Positions 1-7,765 of a stretch of 44,251 nucleotides of DNA are shown one piece after another. The translations under genes were made by a program, and so were the position numbers. Below the pieces are notes generated by a model, which was given only the letters and a program-made list of their open reading frames with translations, searched no databases and was not told the origin of the DNA. Every line of letters starts with the position of its first letter. Position 1 is the stretch's first letter. Location: positions 1 through 44,251 of the forward strand of contig CAJXUN010000036.1 of assembly GCA_913061475.1 (NCBI GenBank), read 5' to 3'. The stretch comes from an uncultured Colwellia sp. Lineage in GTDB: Bacteria; Pseudomonadota; Gammaproteobacteria; Enterobacterales; Alteromonadaceae.

Positions 1-15
1 AAAACGCTTTTATCT

Positions 16-52
16 CGAACAAAATTTAACCGCGAAAGATCAACAGACCCTA
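16..52 (-). repeat. Dispersed repeat end, left copy
   Basis: These 37 bases match 44190-44226 at 36 of 37 positions in opposite orientation. Read on the minus strand it begins TAGGGTCTGTTGATC, and the repeat body continues off the left edge. The bases beyond it (1-15) also resemble the far side of the right copy (shared AAACGCTTT and TATCT). This looks like the terminus of an insertion sequence or dispersed repeat at a contig end. The family is not recognised. Confidence 0.75.
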
Positions 53-142
53 GTCATCAAATGTTAATAGTAGCATTAAATTGTCACAGATATATTTGAT
101 TGTTGTCATACCAAGGTATAATACAATTTCTAACCGTGAAAT

Positions 143-1099
143 ATGTCGTATCAAACTATAAGAGAATTATTAGGTAATAATATGAATACAGAAGCAGCAT
201 ACGCTATTGGTACTCTAGGAAAGAAGTGGACGGACGGCGATAAGGAAATATGGTTTCAGCAACAACAAAAAAAGCGCAGCTACTTTGAAGAAGTTGTGAC
301 AAAATTAGATGATTTGAGCGCTGATTTTATTATCGAGCAATATGGTAATTTACTTTATGATGCTGAAAACTATCCTTTATATGCGTTAAAATCGGCCAAC
401 TGGCTGGCAGAAAAACCGGTTATTCTTGTGACGGGAGGTGTACATGGCTATGAAACTAGCGGTGTTCAAGGCGCAATACGCTTTCTCAAAACAGCCGCAG
501 AGCAATACCAAGCACAATTTAACTTTGTTGTTTTACCGTGTATTAGTCCTTGGGGCTATGAAACAATTAATCGTTGGAATCCTTTAACGCTTGATCCTAA
601 TCGCTCATTTTTTGACAATAGTCCAGCGCAAGAGTCATCGGCGGTTATGCAATACATTAAAACCCTTGATGTAGAGTTTCTGGCGCATATTGATCTGCAC
701 GAAACCACTGACAGTGATAATAGCGAATTTAGACCTGCGCTAGCTGCAAAAGACGCAATTGAGCAAAAAAACTGGAATATACCTGACGGCTTTTATTTAG
801 TTGGCGATAGCAAAAAACCTCAAGCCATATTTCAAAAAGCGATTATTGAGTCAGTTAAACAAGTGACACATATTGCGCCAGCAGATAGCGATAATAAGCT
901 TATTGGCGTAGCTTTAGCGCAATTTGGCGTGATTAACTATGCGGCTCGGGATTTAGGTTTATGTATGGGTTTGACTGATGCGCCTTATGTTACAACCACT
1001 GAAGTATATCCTGACAGTCCTCGAGTTGATGATGAAAGCTGTATCATTGCTCAAGTAGCGGTTATTACTGGCGCATTAAATTATTTATTAGCGCTATAA
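143..1099 (+). CDS. M14-type metallocarboxypeptidase (succinylglutamate desuccinylase/aspartoacylase-like)
   Basis: A 318-residue protein with no signal peptide, so probably cytoplasmic. It shows the zinc site of the M14 clan: H101-G-Y-E104 after a hydrophobic strand (VILVTGGVHGYE), and a third ligand near H186 in IDLHET. DPNRSF around residues 151-156 corresponds to the substrate-binding NR pair of the family. Such enzymes remove a C-terminal residue or an acyl group from small peptides or N-acyl amino acids; the substrate cannot be read from the sequence. A second ATG at 182, preceded by AGGT, is an alternative start, but nothing conserved lies between the two. It stands alone, ahead of efpL in the same direction with a 180-base gap. 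Confidence 0.8.
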   Translation: MSYQTIRELLGNNMNTEAAYAIGTLGKKWTDGDKEIWFQQQQKKRSYFEEVVTKLDDLSADFIIEQYGNLLYDAENYPLYALKSANWLAEKPVILVTGGVHGYETSGVQGAIRFLKTAAEQYQAQFNFVVLPCISPWGYETINRWNPLTLDPNRSFFDNSPAQESSAVMQYIKTLDVEFLAHIDLHETTDSDNSEFRPALAAKDAIEQKNWNIPDGFYLVGDSKKPQAIFQKAIIESVKQVTHIAPADSDNKLIGVALAQFGVINYAARDLGLCMGLTDAPYVTTTEVYPDSPRVDDESCIIAQVAVITGALNYLLAL

Positions 1100-1150
1100 G
1101 CTAATAAATAATTGTTAAGACAAAGTGGCATGTCATAGCGCGTTAAGGAA

Positions 1151-1181
1151 ACATAACAGTAAATAAAGCTTACCGTTATGT
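1151..1181. other. Imperfect hairpin upstream of efpL
   Basis: ACATAACAGTAA (1151-1162) pairs with TTACCGTTATGT (1170-1181) with one mismatch around a 7-base loop. It has no T-run, so it is not a standard intrinsic terminator. It lies between the peptidase stop and efpL and could be a leader structure or a DNA site. Confidence 0.35.
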
Positions 1182-1277
1182 TAACGCACGTATGGTGAGG
1201 AATTTAGTGCATATTTCCTTGCATAATAAGTCATACATGTTATTTTTCTTTCATTAATTAATTTAGGATTGTTTTTC

Positions 1278-1850
1278 ATGCCAAAAGCGAGTGATATAAA
1301 AAAGAATGCCGCGATAGAATATAACGGTAAAGTGATGATTGTTAGAGATATTGAACGTTCAGTACCTCAAGGCCGTGCTGGTGGTAGTCTTTACAGAATG
1401 CGCATGTATGATGTAGTGACTGGTGGTAAAGTTGATGAAACCTTCAAAGCTGAAGATATGTTGAACTTTGCTGACTTAACGCGTCGTCCTGCAATGTTTT
1501 CGTATATTGACGGCGAAGAATACGTTTTTATGGATAACGAAGATTACACTCCTTATAACTTAAATAAATCATCAATTGAAGACGAAGCGTTATTCATTAA
1601 TGAAGAGACTCAAGGTCTATTGGTGATTATTGTCGATGGTGTTCCTGTTGCTGTTGACTTGCCGTCAAGCGTTGAACTCGTGATAACGGAAACTGATCCA
1701 TCGATTAAAGGTGGCTCAGCAACCGCACGTACTAAGCCGGCTATTTTATCTACTGGTTTGACCGTGCAAGTTCCTGAGCACATTTCAACGGGTGATAAAA
1801 TCAAGGTTAACACCGAAGAACGTAAATTTATGGGCCGCGCCGATAAATAA
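1278..1850 (+). CDS. efpL: Elongation factor P-like protein EfpL (YeiP)
   Basis: A 190-residue EF-P paralogue of standard length: an N-terminal KOW-like barrel followed by two OB domains. The domain I loop reads [11 protein letters not shown] with arginine at position 33, where EfpL/YeiP carries an unmodified arginine and canonical EF-P the modified lysine. It binds stalled ribosomes and helps peptide bond formation at proline stretches and other difficult motifs. I choose ATG 1278 because AGGA (1265-1268) sits nine bases upstream; an in-frame TTG at 1269 would add three residues and has no proper ribosome-binding site. A strong terminator follows directly, so the gene is probably monocistronic. 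Confidence 0.95.
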   Translation: MPKASDIKKNAAIEYNGKVMIVRDIERSVPQGRAGGSLYRMRMYDVVTGGKVDETFKAEDMLNFADLTRRPAMFSYIDGEEYVFMDNEDYTPYNLNKSSIEDEALFINEETQGLLVIIVDGVPVAVDLPSSVELVITETDPSIKGGSATARTKPAILSTGLTVQVPEHISTGDKIKVNTEERKFMGRADK

Positions 1851-1870
1851 CGTTTTAGTTGAAATATAAT

Positions 1871-1901
1871 AAAAAACCAGTGAGTTAATCACTGGTTTTT
1901 T
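1871..1901. terminator. Bidirectional terminator after efpL and the EAL gene
   Basis: A 13-bp perfect stem, AAAAAACCAGTGA against TCACTGGTTTTTT, with loop GTTAA. It is A-rich on one side and T-rich on the other, so it works in both directions between two convergent genes. Confidence 0.9.
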
Positions 1902-1933
1902 ATTTTCTAAGAACCCATTAATCCAAGTTGGAG

Positions 1934-2665
1934 CTATTTATAGTAGTGAAACCATTTTTTAAATAAGAAACCTTGAACAAAATCAGTATTGATATTTCGA
2001 GCGAATATAATATCACTTTCTGTTTCTACCCCTTCAAGAATGACTTTTTTACCAGCGCTATGCGCATAGCTAATAATGGCCTCAACGAGTAACATAAATG
2101 GCTTGTTATGTTTTTCTGCCACAACACGTTTATCTAGTTTGATATAGTCGACTAATTGAATCACTGACGTTGATATCATTGACAGCGGATTGCAAACATC
2201 ATCAATAGCCGTATTAATATTGTTTTTAGCTAAAGTATCTATCATAGCTAGGCTTTTAATCGCGTCGTTAATTTCTGAGTTTTCGATCAGCTCGACAACA
2301 ATATTTGCACTCTTAAAGCCTTTGAATAGTTTCAAAAATGGGTTGTTTTCGTTGTCTTCACCGGTGGAAAAATAAGAGTCTTGATCTAAGTTAATAAATA
2401 TATCGCTTTTATTCGGTGCGTAATCTAATTGTAAAAGCTTTTGTTGATACTCCACTTGAAAGAGAGTTAAAGGACTGTCGTGTAAGGCTGCATAGATAAT
2501 ATCGGGGGCAATGTTTTTACCGTCTTTATCGGAAAATCTCGCTAAACACTCATAGGCCATAATATCTTTAGACTTTAAATCAACGATAGGCTGGTACTCT
2601 ACGCCATAGCGTTGTAATTCTATTAATTCGATTAAATCTAGGGGGGAGACGTGTCTATTATTCAT
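1934..2665 (-). CDS. Stand-alone EAL domain protein, altered loop 6
   Basis: A 243-residue protein made almost entirely of an EAL (c-di-GMP phosphodiesterase) domain, with no sensor or membrane segment. Residues matching the catalytic set are present: E39 (as ECL, not EAL), N92, E125 (VELIE), D155-D156, K176 (IKLDK), E211 (EGVE) and Q231 (QGF). The DFGTGYSS loop after the aspartates is replaced by DVCNPLSM. That loop helps position metal and form the active dimer, so activity may be low or lost, leaving a c-di-GMP-binding or protein-binding role as in YdiV-type proteins. The start ATG lies about 12 bases after a GGGG-rich stretch on the minus strand. It is downstream of and co-directional with ggt, 320 bases away. 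Confidence 0.85.
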   Translation of the reverse strand: MNNRHVSPLDLIELIELQRYGVEYQPIVDLKSKDIMAYECLARFSDKDGKNIAPDIIYAALHDSPLTLFQVEYQQKLLQLDYAPNKSDIFINLDQDSYFSTGEDNENNPFLKLFKGFKSANIVVELIENSEINDAIKSLAMIDTLAKNNINTAIDDVCNPLSMISTSVIQLVDYIKLDKRVVAEKHNKPFMLLVEAIISYAHSAGKKVILEGVETESDIIFARNINTDFVQGFLFKKWFHYYK

Positions 2666-2985
2666 CCATTATTACAAATAAATTTCTTATTTGCGTATAT
2701 CCTCAATTCATACAGTGCGCCATTCTAAATGAGAATTATTTACATGTAAATGTTTTTGAATAGTAAATTACTGATATTATTTGATAAAAATTTAACATAA
2801 CGTTAACGGAAGCGATCAGATGGTAACTCAAGATTGGTATTTCAGTTGCTAATGTAACGTTGTTTACCAATAGCCAGCTCGATAAATTATTGGTAACTGG
2901 CTATTGAACCATTGTTTTTAGGTGATGTTTTTTAGCCTTAACCTACATTTTTAATGTTAAAACTTAGCTTTGTTGGCTTTGATTA
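2666..2985. other. Intergenic region with interleaved inverted repeats
   Basis: This 320-base gap between ggt and the EAL gene holds no convincing gene. It contains two mutually exclusive perfect stems: TTACCAATA (2864-2872) with TATTGGTAA (2888-2896), and CAATAGCCAG (2868-2877) with CTGGCTATTG (2897-2906). They share bases 2868-2872, so only one can form at a time. Neither has a T-run on either strand. Confidence 0.6.
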
Positions 2986-4656
2986 CTATTTTATAACAAT
3001 AGCTTTTCCTCTACCGCCTAATTCTGCGGCAGCATCGAGTACTTGTTCATTGTTGATGATCAGCTGCACGAAACCAAATCTTTTCTCGTTGAGTGTATAA
3101 CCCATTTTTTTAAGTGCATACTTTTCTTTTTCAGCAATACCGGGATAATGTTCGATAACATCTTTCGGTAATAATTGATGATGAAATCTTGGTGCATTTG
3201 CTGCTTGCTCGGCGGTCATATTAAACTCAACCACGTTAAGAATAGACTGATAAACGGAACTGATGATGGTGGTACCGCCAGGTGAGCCCGTCACTAACTT
3301 TACCTTGTTATCCATTAATAATATTGTTGGTGTCATAGATGATAACATACGCTTGTTCGCTTGAATTTCATTTACTTCGCCGCCGACAGCACCATAAATA
3401 TTGGGTACCCCCGCCTTAACACTAAAATCATCCATTTCGTCATTGAGAATAAAACCAGCACCATCAACAATAACACCACTACCGAAAGTGTAATTAATCG
3501 TTGTGGTGTTTGACACGGCATTACCCCATTTATCGATAATTGAAAAGTGCGTAGTATCGGGGCTTTCTTTTAAACCAGGCTTAATAGCTTTGGTAACTGA
3601 AATAGTAGTATCTGAAATACCAGCGATACGAGTTTTTAAATAACTATCCGCTAGTAATCTTTCTTGAGGAACGTCAAAAAAATCTGGATCGCCTAAATAT
3701 TCCGCTCGATCAGCAAATACGCGTTTACCTATTTCTGCCAGACGATGTATATAAGGCGCTGAATTATGTCTTAATGGCGTTTTAGTATTGGCTAATAAAT
3801 CGTACATATTTAGCCATTGTAAAATAGCAATACCACCTGAACTCGGTGGTGGGGCGGTTAATACGCGATGACCGCGCCAATATTTTTCAAGCGGCTTACG
3901 CCATGTTGCGCGATAATTTTTTAAATCTTCATAACCAATAATACCACCATGCTTGGTCATGAAATCGGTAATTATTTTAGCGGTTTCCCCTTGATAAAAG
4001 CCATCTCTGCCTTTGTCTGCAATACGGTGCAATGTTTTTGCCAAGTTAGGTTGAGCAAATACAGTACCTGTTTTGGCTTTAGCGAAATGCTCGGAAAAGT
4101 TAACCTTTACACCGTCTTTTTTAAAACTGTTAATACGCCATGCAATGTTTTCTGCCAAATTTTCGTGCACCACAAAGCCCTGCTCAGCTAATTTTACCGC
4201 AGGCATAACTAAAGACTTCCAAGGTAATGAACCATACTTTTTATGGGCTTGCCACATACCATCTACGGTACCTGGTACGCCAGAAGATAATACGCCATAT
4301 AACGATTGAAAAGGAATGACATTACCATTGTCATCTAAATACATATCACGGTGTGCTTTTAATGGCGCGACCTCCCGATAATCGAGAAAATCTGCGACCT
4401 TATCTTTATAGATCACCATAAAGCCACCACCGCCAATATTACCAGCTTCAGGTAAGGTTACGGCCAAAACAAACTGAGCAGCAATCGCCGCGTCAATAGC
4501 ATTTCCCCCTTGAGAAAGTATTTGCGCTGATACATCTGCACTAAAAGTGTCAGGCATTGCTACCGCGCCTTGTTGTTGCGTGTTCGGCTTAACACTGGCA
4601 GCGCAAGATAGTGAATAAGTTAATAAAGCGATTGAAAAAATTAGATTTTTTACCAT
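2986..4656 (-). CDS. ggt: Gamma-glutamyltransferase (glutathione hydrolase)
   Basis: An N-terminal nucleophile hydrolase of about 556 residues that cleaves gamma-glutamyl bonds of glutathione and related compounds in the periplasm. A signal peptide (IFSIALLTYSLSCAAS) opens the protein. The large subunit carries NAIDAAIA and GGGGFMVIY. Self-cleavage should occur before the first threonine of DTTHFSIID, giving the small subunit whose N-terminal Thr (about residue 368 from this start) is the nucleophile. LSSMTPT and the GSPGG turn of the gamma-glutamyl pocket are also present. I take ATG 4656, with AGGG 11 bases upstream; a GTG at 4668 overlaps that AGGG. Probably transcribed alone; the Nudix gene lies upstream in the same direction. 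Confidence 0.95.
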   Translation of the reverse strand: MVKNLIFSIALLTYSLSCAASVKPNTQQQGAVAMPDTFSADVSAQILSQGGNAIDAAIAAQFVLAVTLPEAGNIGGGGFMVIYKDKVADFLDYREVAPLKAHRDMYLDDNGNVIPFQSLYGVLSSGVPGTVDGMWQAHKKYGSLPWKSLVMPAVKLAEQGFVVHENLAENIAWRINSFKKDGVKVNFSEHFAKAKTGTVFAQPNLAKTLHRIADKGRDGFYQGETAKIITDFMTKHGGIIGYEDLKNYRATWRKPLEKYWRGHRVLTAPPPSSGGIAILQWLNMYDLLANTKTPLRHNSAPYIHRLAEIGKRVFADRAEYLGDPDFFDVPQERLLADSYLKTRIAGISDTTISVTKAIKPGLKESPDTTHFSIIDKWGNAVSNTTTINYTFGSGVIVDGAGFILNDEMDDFSVKAGVPNIYGAVGGEVNEIQANKRMLSSMTPTILLMDNKVKLVTGSPGGTTIISSVYQSILNVVEFNMTAEQAANAPRFHHQLLPKDVIEHYPGIAEKEKYALKKMGYTLNEKRFGFVQLIINNEQVLDAAAELGGRGKAIVIK

Positions 4657-4757
4657 AGTTATTAGCACCCTGATATTTTTATTTGCTAACAGATTACCTT
4701 GTTAGTAAAAAATGTACAGACACTCAAGTATAAAGTAAAAAATAAATGCCTAATGGT

Positions 4758-4796
4758 TAGGGGCTGTTGATATTTTGTGGTTGTTTTTTGCCCTAG
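4758..4796. repeat. Possible relic of the dispersed repeat end
   Basis: TAGGGGCTGTTGAT (4758-4771) is identical to the first 14 bases of the palindromic element at 42139 and nearly the same as the window-end repeats. The stretch closes with GCCCTA at 4791-4796, an imperfect inverted match to its start. It lies in the gap between the Nudix and ggt genes. Confidence 0.45.
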
Positions 4797-4855
4797 ATAG
4801 GTGCGTTTTAATCGCAGATAACTGTGCACTTTTCGCAAATATTACCCAATAGATC

Positions 4856-5371
4856 CTAAAGTAATTCAGCAACAATGCGTTTTAATAAATAGGTTTCGCG
4901 CTCAATTGATAAGCCTTTTTTGCTACTATTTTTTATCACTTCTTCATTGTGTTTAATCGCGTGATGAATGTTTAACCATAGTGGCTGCATACCATTTTGT
5001 AATTCATGAGGTTCAAAGCTTGGCGCTAATAATTGCTTATCTATGTCACAGGTATAACAATAGGAGAGCATATGAACCACATCATAGTCACTTTTATGCC
5101 AATTGCGATATTCTTCATAACAACCAAATGCTTCAATATTAGTGACATTTTGCGCGCCCGTTTCTTCGCGTAATTCACGAATAAGGCCGGCAATATTATC
5201 TTCTCCCTCATCAATTCCACCGCCGGGTAAACTGTAATCGTGATATCGCTTGGTGTATAGCAAGAGAATTTTCTCGCCGTTTAGGACAATGGCGCGAGTG
5301 GCTTTGCGGGTGAAACTATGGTGAGCATTCGAATGTAAGTCTGATACTTGGGTTGATTTTAATAAGCGCAT
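4856..5371 (-). CDS. Nudix hydrolase
   Basis: A 171-residue protein with a complete Nudix box: G51, E57 and the R65-E66-x-x-E69-E70-x-G72 core, within a domain starting near residue 24 (RKATRAIVL). The box binds Mg2+ and hydrolyses a nucleoside diphosphate linked to another group. The substrate cannot be assigned; the SLPGGGID lead-in is common to many subfamilies. It has no signal peptide and is cytoplasmic. It is divergent from the 49-residue small protein and lies 200 bases upstream of ggt in the same direction, so read-through is possible. Confidence 0.9.
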   Translation of the reverse strand: MRLLKSTQVSDLHSNAHHSFTRKATRAIVLNGEKILLLYTKRYHDYSLPGGGIDEGEDNIAGLIRELREETGAQNVTNIEAFGCYEEYRNWHKSDYDVVHMLSYCYTCDIDKQLLAPSFEPHELQNGMQPLWLNIHHAIKHNEEVIKNSSKKGLSIERETYLLKRIVAELL

Positions 5372-5636
5372 AGATAATTTTTTTGGTCAAGGTCTGTCAT
5401 TTATGGGGATAACAAGCGTTTAAATCAATAGTTAACAAAATGAAAGGGTAAATGAAAGCTTCTAAATTTAGTTTCTTGTCGACTTTAAAACTTGTTTTTT
5501 TCGCCTTAACCTTTCGATTTCTTTTGTTTTTGGTGTTAAATCTTTCGTTTCGAAGTTTTATTTGTATTTTTACGAGTAAAATGAAACTTGTTGTGTAATA
5601 ATACAAGGGTGGTAACGTGAATTTTAGGAGAGCATG

Positions 5637-5786
5637 ATGGCTCACGAAGAAACAGCGAAAGTAATCAACCTTAGCGACAATGCTATAGAAAAACCAAAAA
5701 CAATTGAGCAACAGTTAACCGATGCCAATGATGAAATTGCAGACTTAAAAATGCAAATTGCTTGGTTAGAACGCTCTTACGAATAA
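5637..5786 (+). CDS. Small 49-residue protein with a C-terminal heptad-like helix
   Basis: A short reading frame starting MAHEETAKVI and ending LKMQIAWLERSYE, with AGGAG at 5626-5630 six bases before the ATG. ATG 5634 is also in frame but too close to that site. A strong terminator begins 35 bases after the stop, giving a compact one-gene unit. The last 28 residues have hydrophobic positions spaced like a coiled coil (I, L, A, I, L, I, L) and faintly recall SlyX, but I do not claim homology. The acidic, helical make-up suggests a small cytoplasmic partner protein. The 5' region (5460-5580) is unusually T-rich on the plus strand. Function unknown. Confidence 0.7.
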   Translation: MAHEETAKVINLSDNAIEKPKTIEQQLTDANDEIADLKMQIAWLERSYE

Positions 5787-5816
5787 CTCAATCCAACTTC
5801 ATTAGTATTAATAACT

Positions 5817-5852
5817 AAAAAAGCCAAGGTGAAATATTACCTTGGCTTTTTT
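5817..5852. terminator. Bidirectional terminator
   Basis: AAGCCAAGGT (5821-5830) pairs perfectly with ACCTTGGCTT (5839-5848) around GAAATATT, flanked by an A-run and a T-run. It serves the small protein gene on the plus strand and the Old Yellow Enzyme gene on the minus strand. Confidence 0.9.
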
Positions 5853-5868
5853 CTTGATGGAAAAATAC

Positions 5869-6912
5869 TTACACTAAACTTGCGAGCATCTCTTCGCTAT
5901 AAGGCGTGATTGCTTTACCGGTACGTATTTTCTCAACATAATCAGGGTTAGCGATAAAGGGGCGGCCAATGGCAATCAAATTAAATTGTTCATTTTCAAT
6001 AGCTGCACTAGCGGTTTTCGCGTTATAACTGCCGACACCAACTAAAGTATTTCGGTAATTGGCTCGAACATAACTAGAAGCTTTACCGCCAAGGTAATCG
6101 AACTCCATTGCATCATCAAATATACCTATGTGTAAAAATGCTAAAGATCTGCTTTCTAATTCAGCTAATAGGTAATCGAATACTGCGCGATCTTTCGCGT
6201 TTGTTGCCATGTTAAAGTAGGCACCGGGTGAAACTCTTAATGCTGTTCTTTCGTTTCCGATACGGGCAATAACGGCATCTACAACAGCTAATGGAAAACG
6301 CGACATATTTTCTGGCGTCATACCATAGTCATCGGTACGTTGGTTGCTGGCAAAATGTAAAAATTGATCAATAAGATACCCATTAGCACCATGAATCTCT
6401 ACGCCGTCAAAACCTGCTTCAATCGCATTGGCGGCCGCTTGTGCATAATCTTTAACTAAACTGTCGATATCTGTTTGTGTAACAGCTTTCGGCACTTGAT
6501 AGGTAAGTTCGCGCATTCTAGGTACGCTGCCTTCAACCGCTAGCGCTGATGGAGCTAGTACGTCGCCGCCGTTGAAAAAGTGTGGATGCGCAACGCGACC
6601 CGTATGCCAAAGCTGGGCAAATATCTTACCGCCATTTTGATGAACTTTAGTGGTGACTTGTTGCCATCCGGTAATTTGTTCTTGGCTAAATATGCCGGGT
6701 GTGTTCGGATAGCCTTGACCATCAGGACGAATAATAACCGCTTCAGAAATAATTAAACCTGCGTCAGCTCTGCGCGCATAATAATCTGCCATTGCCGTCG
6801 TGGGCACTAGATTTTCATCAGCCATACAGCGTGTTAGCGGCGCCATTAATATACGGTTATTTAATGTAATTGTGTCGTTAAGGGCATAGGGATGGAATAA
6901 GTTCTCAGTCAT
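5869..6912 (-). CDS. Old Yellow Enzyme family alkene reductase (NemA-like)
   Basis: An FMN-dependent ene-reductase of about 347 residues, using NAD(P)H to reduce activated C=C bonds and often nitro-compounds or nitrate esters. It has the family opening MTENLFHPY, the flavin-binding MAPLTRCMAD, the LWHTGRVAH segment, the substrate-anion HGANGYL His/Asn pair and the C-terminal IGRPFIANPDY phosphate-binding loop. I prefer ATG 6912: the ATG at 6939 lies inside an operator-like palindrome (6927-6944), and the family N-terminus matches 6912. The gene is divergent from a TetR regulator, and three copies of the same palindrome fill the gap, so repression by that regulator relieved by electrophiles is likely, as for nemRA in E. 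coli. Confidence 0.93.
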   Translation of the reverse strand: MTENLFHPYALNDTITLNNRILMAPLTRCMADENLVPTTAMADYYARRADAGLIISEAVIIRPDGQGYPNTPGIFSQEQITGWQQVTTKVHQNGGKIFAQLWHTGRVAHPHFFNGGDVLAPSALAVEGSVPRMRELTYQVPKAVTQTDIDSLVKDYAQAAANAIEAGFDGVEIHGANGYLIDQFLHFASNQRTDDYGMTPENMSRFPLAVVDAVIARIGNERTALRVSPGAYFNMATNAKDRAVFDYLLAELESRSLAFLHIGIFDDAMEFDYLGGKASSYVRANYRNTLVGVGSYNAKTASAAIENEQFNLIAIGRPFIANPDYVEKIRTGKAITPYSEEMLASLV

Positions 6913-6926
6913 GACAATTTCTCTTT

Positions 6927-6944
6927 CTTGAATATTCATTCAAG
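6927..6944. promoter_or_regulatory. TetR operator-like palindrome, site 1
   Basis: CTTGAAT-ATTC-ATTCAAG, a perfect 7-bp inverted repeat with a 4-base centre. It sits in the 5' leader of the OYE gene and covers the upstream candidate start at 6939. Confidence 0.75.
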
Positions 6945-6953
6945 ATACTCTTA

Positions 6954-6971
6954 CTTGAATGAGTATTCAAG
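6954..6971. promoter_or_regulatory. TetR operator-like palindrome, site 2
   Basis: CTTGAAT-GAGT-ATTCAAG, with the same arms as site 1. Its centre is 27 bases from that of site 1, in the divergent promoter region. Confidence 0.78.
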
Positions 6972-6977
6972 TATTAT

Positions 6978-6995
6978 TTTGAACAAACATTCAAA
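6978..6995. promoter_or_regulatory. TetR operator-like palindrome, site 3 (degenerate)
   Basis: TTTGAAC-AAAC-ATTCAAA keeps TTGAA and TTCAA at the same spacing as sites 1 and 2. Its centre is 24 bases from site 2, on the side of the TetR gene, so it could provide autoregulation. Confidence 0.55.
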
Positions 6996-7038
6996 TAAGG
7001 TTACACTGAGCGATATAACGTAGTTAAAGGCCATAAAG

Positions 7039-7620
7039 ATGAGAAATGCTGAATTTGATAAAGAAGCGGTGCTTAGAGCCGCTATGATCGCTTTTATGGC
7101 GAAAGGCTACGCAAAAACCAGTATGCAAGATTTAAAAGCGGCTACAGGTTTGCATCCTGGTTCTATTTATTGTGCCTTTGAAAATAAACGTGGCTTATTA
7201 TTAGCAGCATTAGGGCAGTATCGTGCAGACCGAGCAGAAGAGTTTCAGCACTTCTTCTCATCTGACCTGCCGAAATTGCTGCAATTAAAACACTATCTTG
7301 AGCATGTGGTACAAGAGAGCATCAGTTGTCAGGCAGCGCAAGCGTGTTTACTCATTAAAGCACTGAACGAATTAGCAGAGCAAGATGATGAAGTTCAAGC
7401 TATCTTGATCGAAAACTTATCTGATTGGCAATCTTCTGTTGGCGCGGTATTTCATCAAGCAATTGCAGCTAATGAATTAACCGGTGAACGTTCGGCCGAA
7501 CAATTATCTCGATTTTTTATTATGGGGGTTTACGGCTTGCGTACTTATGCCCAAACACACCCTGAGGCGGACATCATGCATGAACTTGCAGAGCAATTAT
7601 TTGTTGATTTATGTCGATAA
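7039..7620 (+). CDS. TetR/AcrR family regulator, likely controls the divergent OYE gene
   Basis: A 193-residue repressor: an N-terminal helix-turn-helix (residues 8-55, with TSMQDLKAATGLHPGSIYCAF as its core; this stretch is quoted only as a landmark by its ends T27 and F47) and a C-terminal ligand domain containing the QACLL segment usual for one TetR subgroup. Cysteines lie at 45, 97, 103 and 192. C103 is near the position of the redox-active cysteine of E. coli NemR, so thiol-based sensing is possible but unproven. AAAGG precedes ATG 7039. Divergent placement and the three palindromes at 6927-6995 make the OYE gene its obvious target. Confidence 0.92.
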   Translation: MRNAEFDKEAVLRAAMIAFMAKGYAKTSMQDLKAATGLHPGSIYCAFENKRGLLLAALGQYRADRAEEFQHFFSSDLPKLLQLKHYLEHVVQESISCQAAQACLLIKALNELAEQDDEVQAILIENLSDWQSSVGAVFHQAIAANELTGERSAEQLSRFFIMGVYGLRTYAQTHPEADIMHELAEQLFVDLCR

Positions 7621-7765
7621 TTTAAGGCTTAGGTGAATGACCTTATATTACATTATCTCGTCACAGTGCTGTAACCGACAAAACAATGATGTTCAATATC
7701 GCCATTTATGACTAAGTATGATTAAGCATGGCTGGTGATAGTTAATATAGATATCAAGGTAGTTC

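Noticed and set aside
5397-5711. A 104-codon frame on the minus strand upstream of the Nudix gene
   Set aside because: It overlaps the better-supported small plus-strand gene, has a low-complexity Phe/Lys/Asn-rich translation driven by the T-rich DNA, and no ribosome site.
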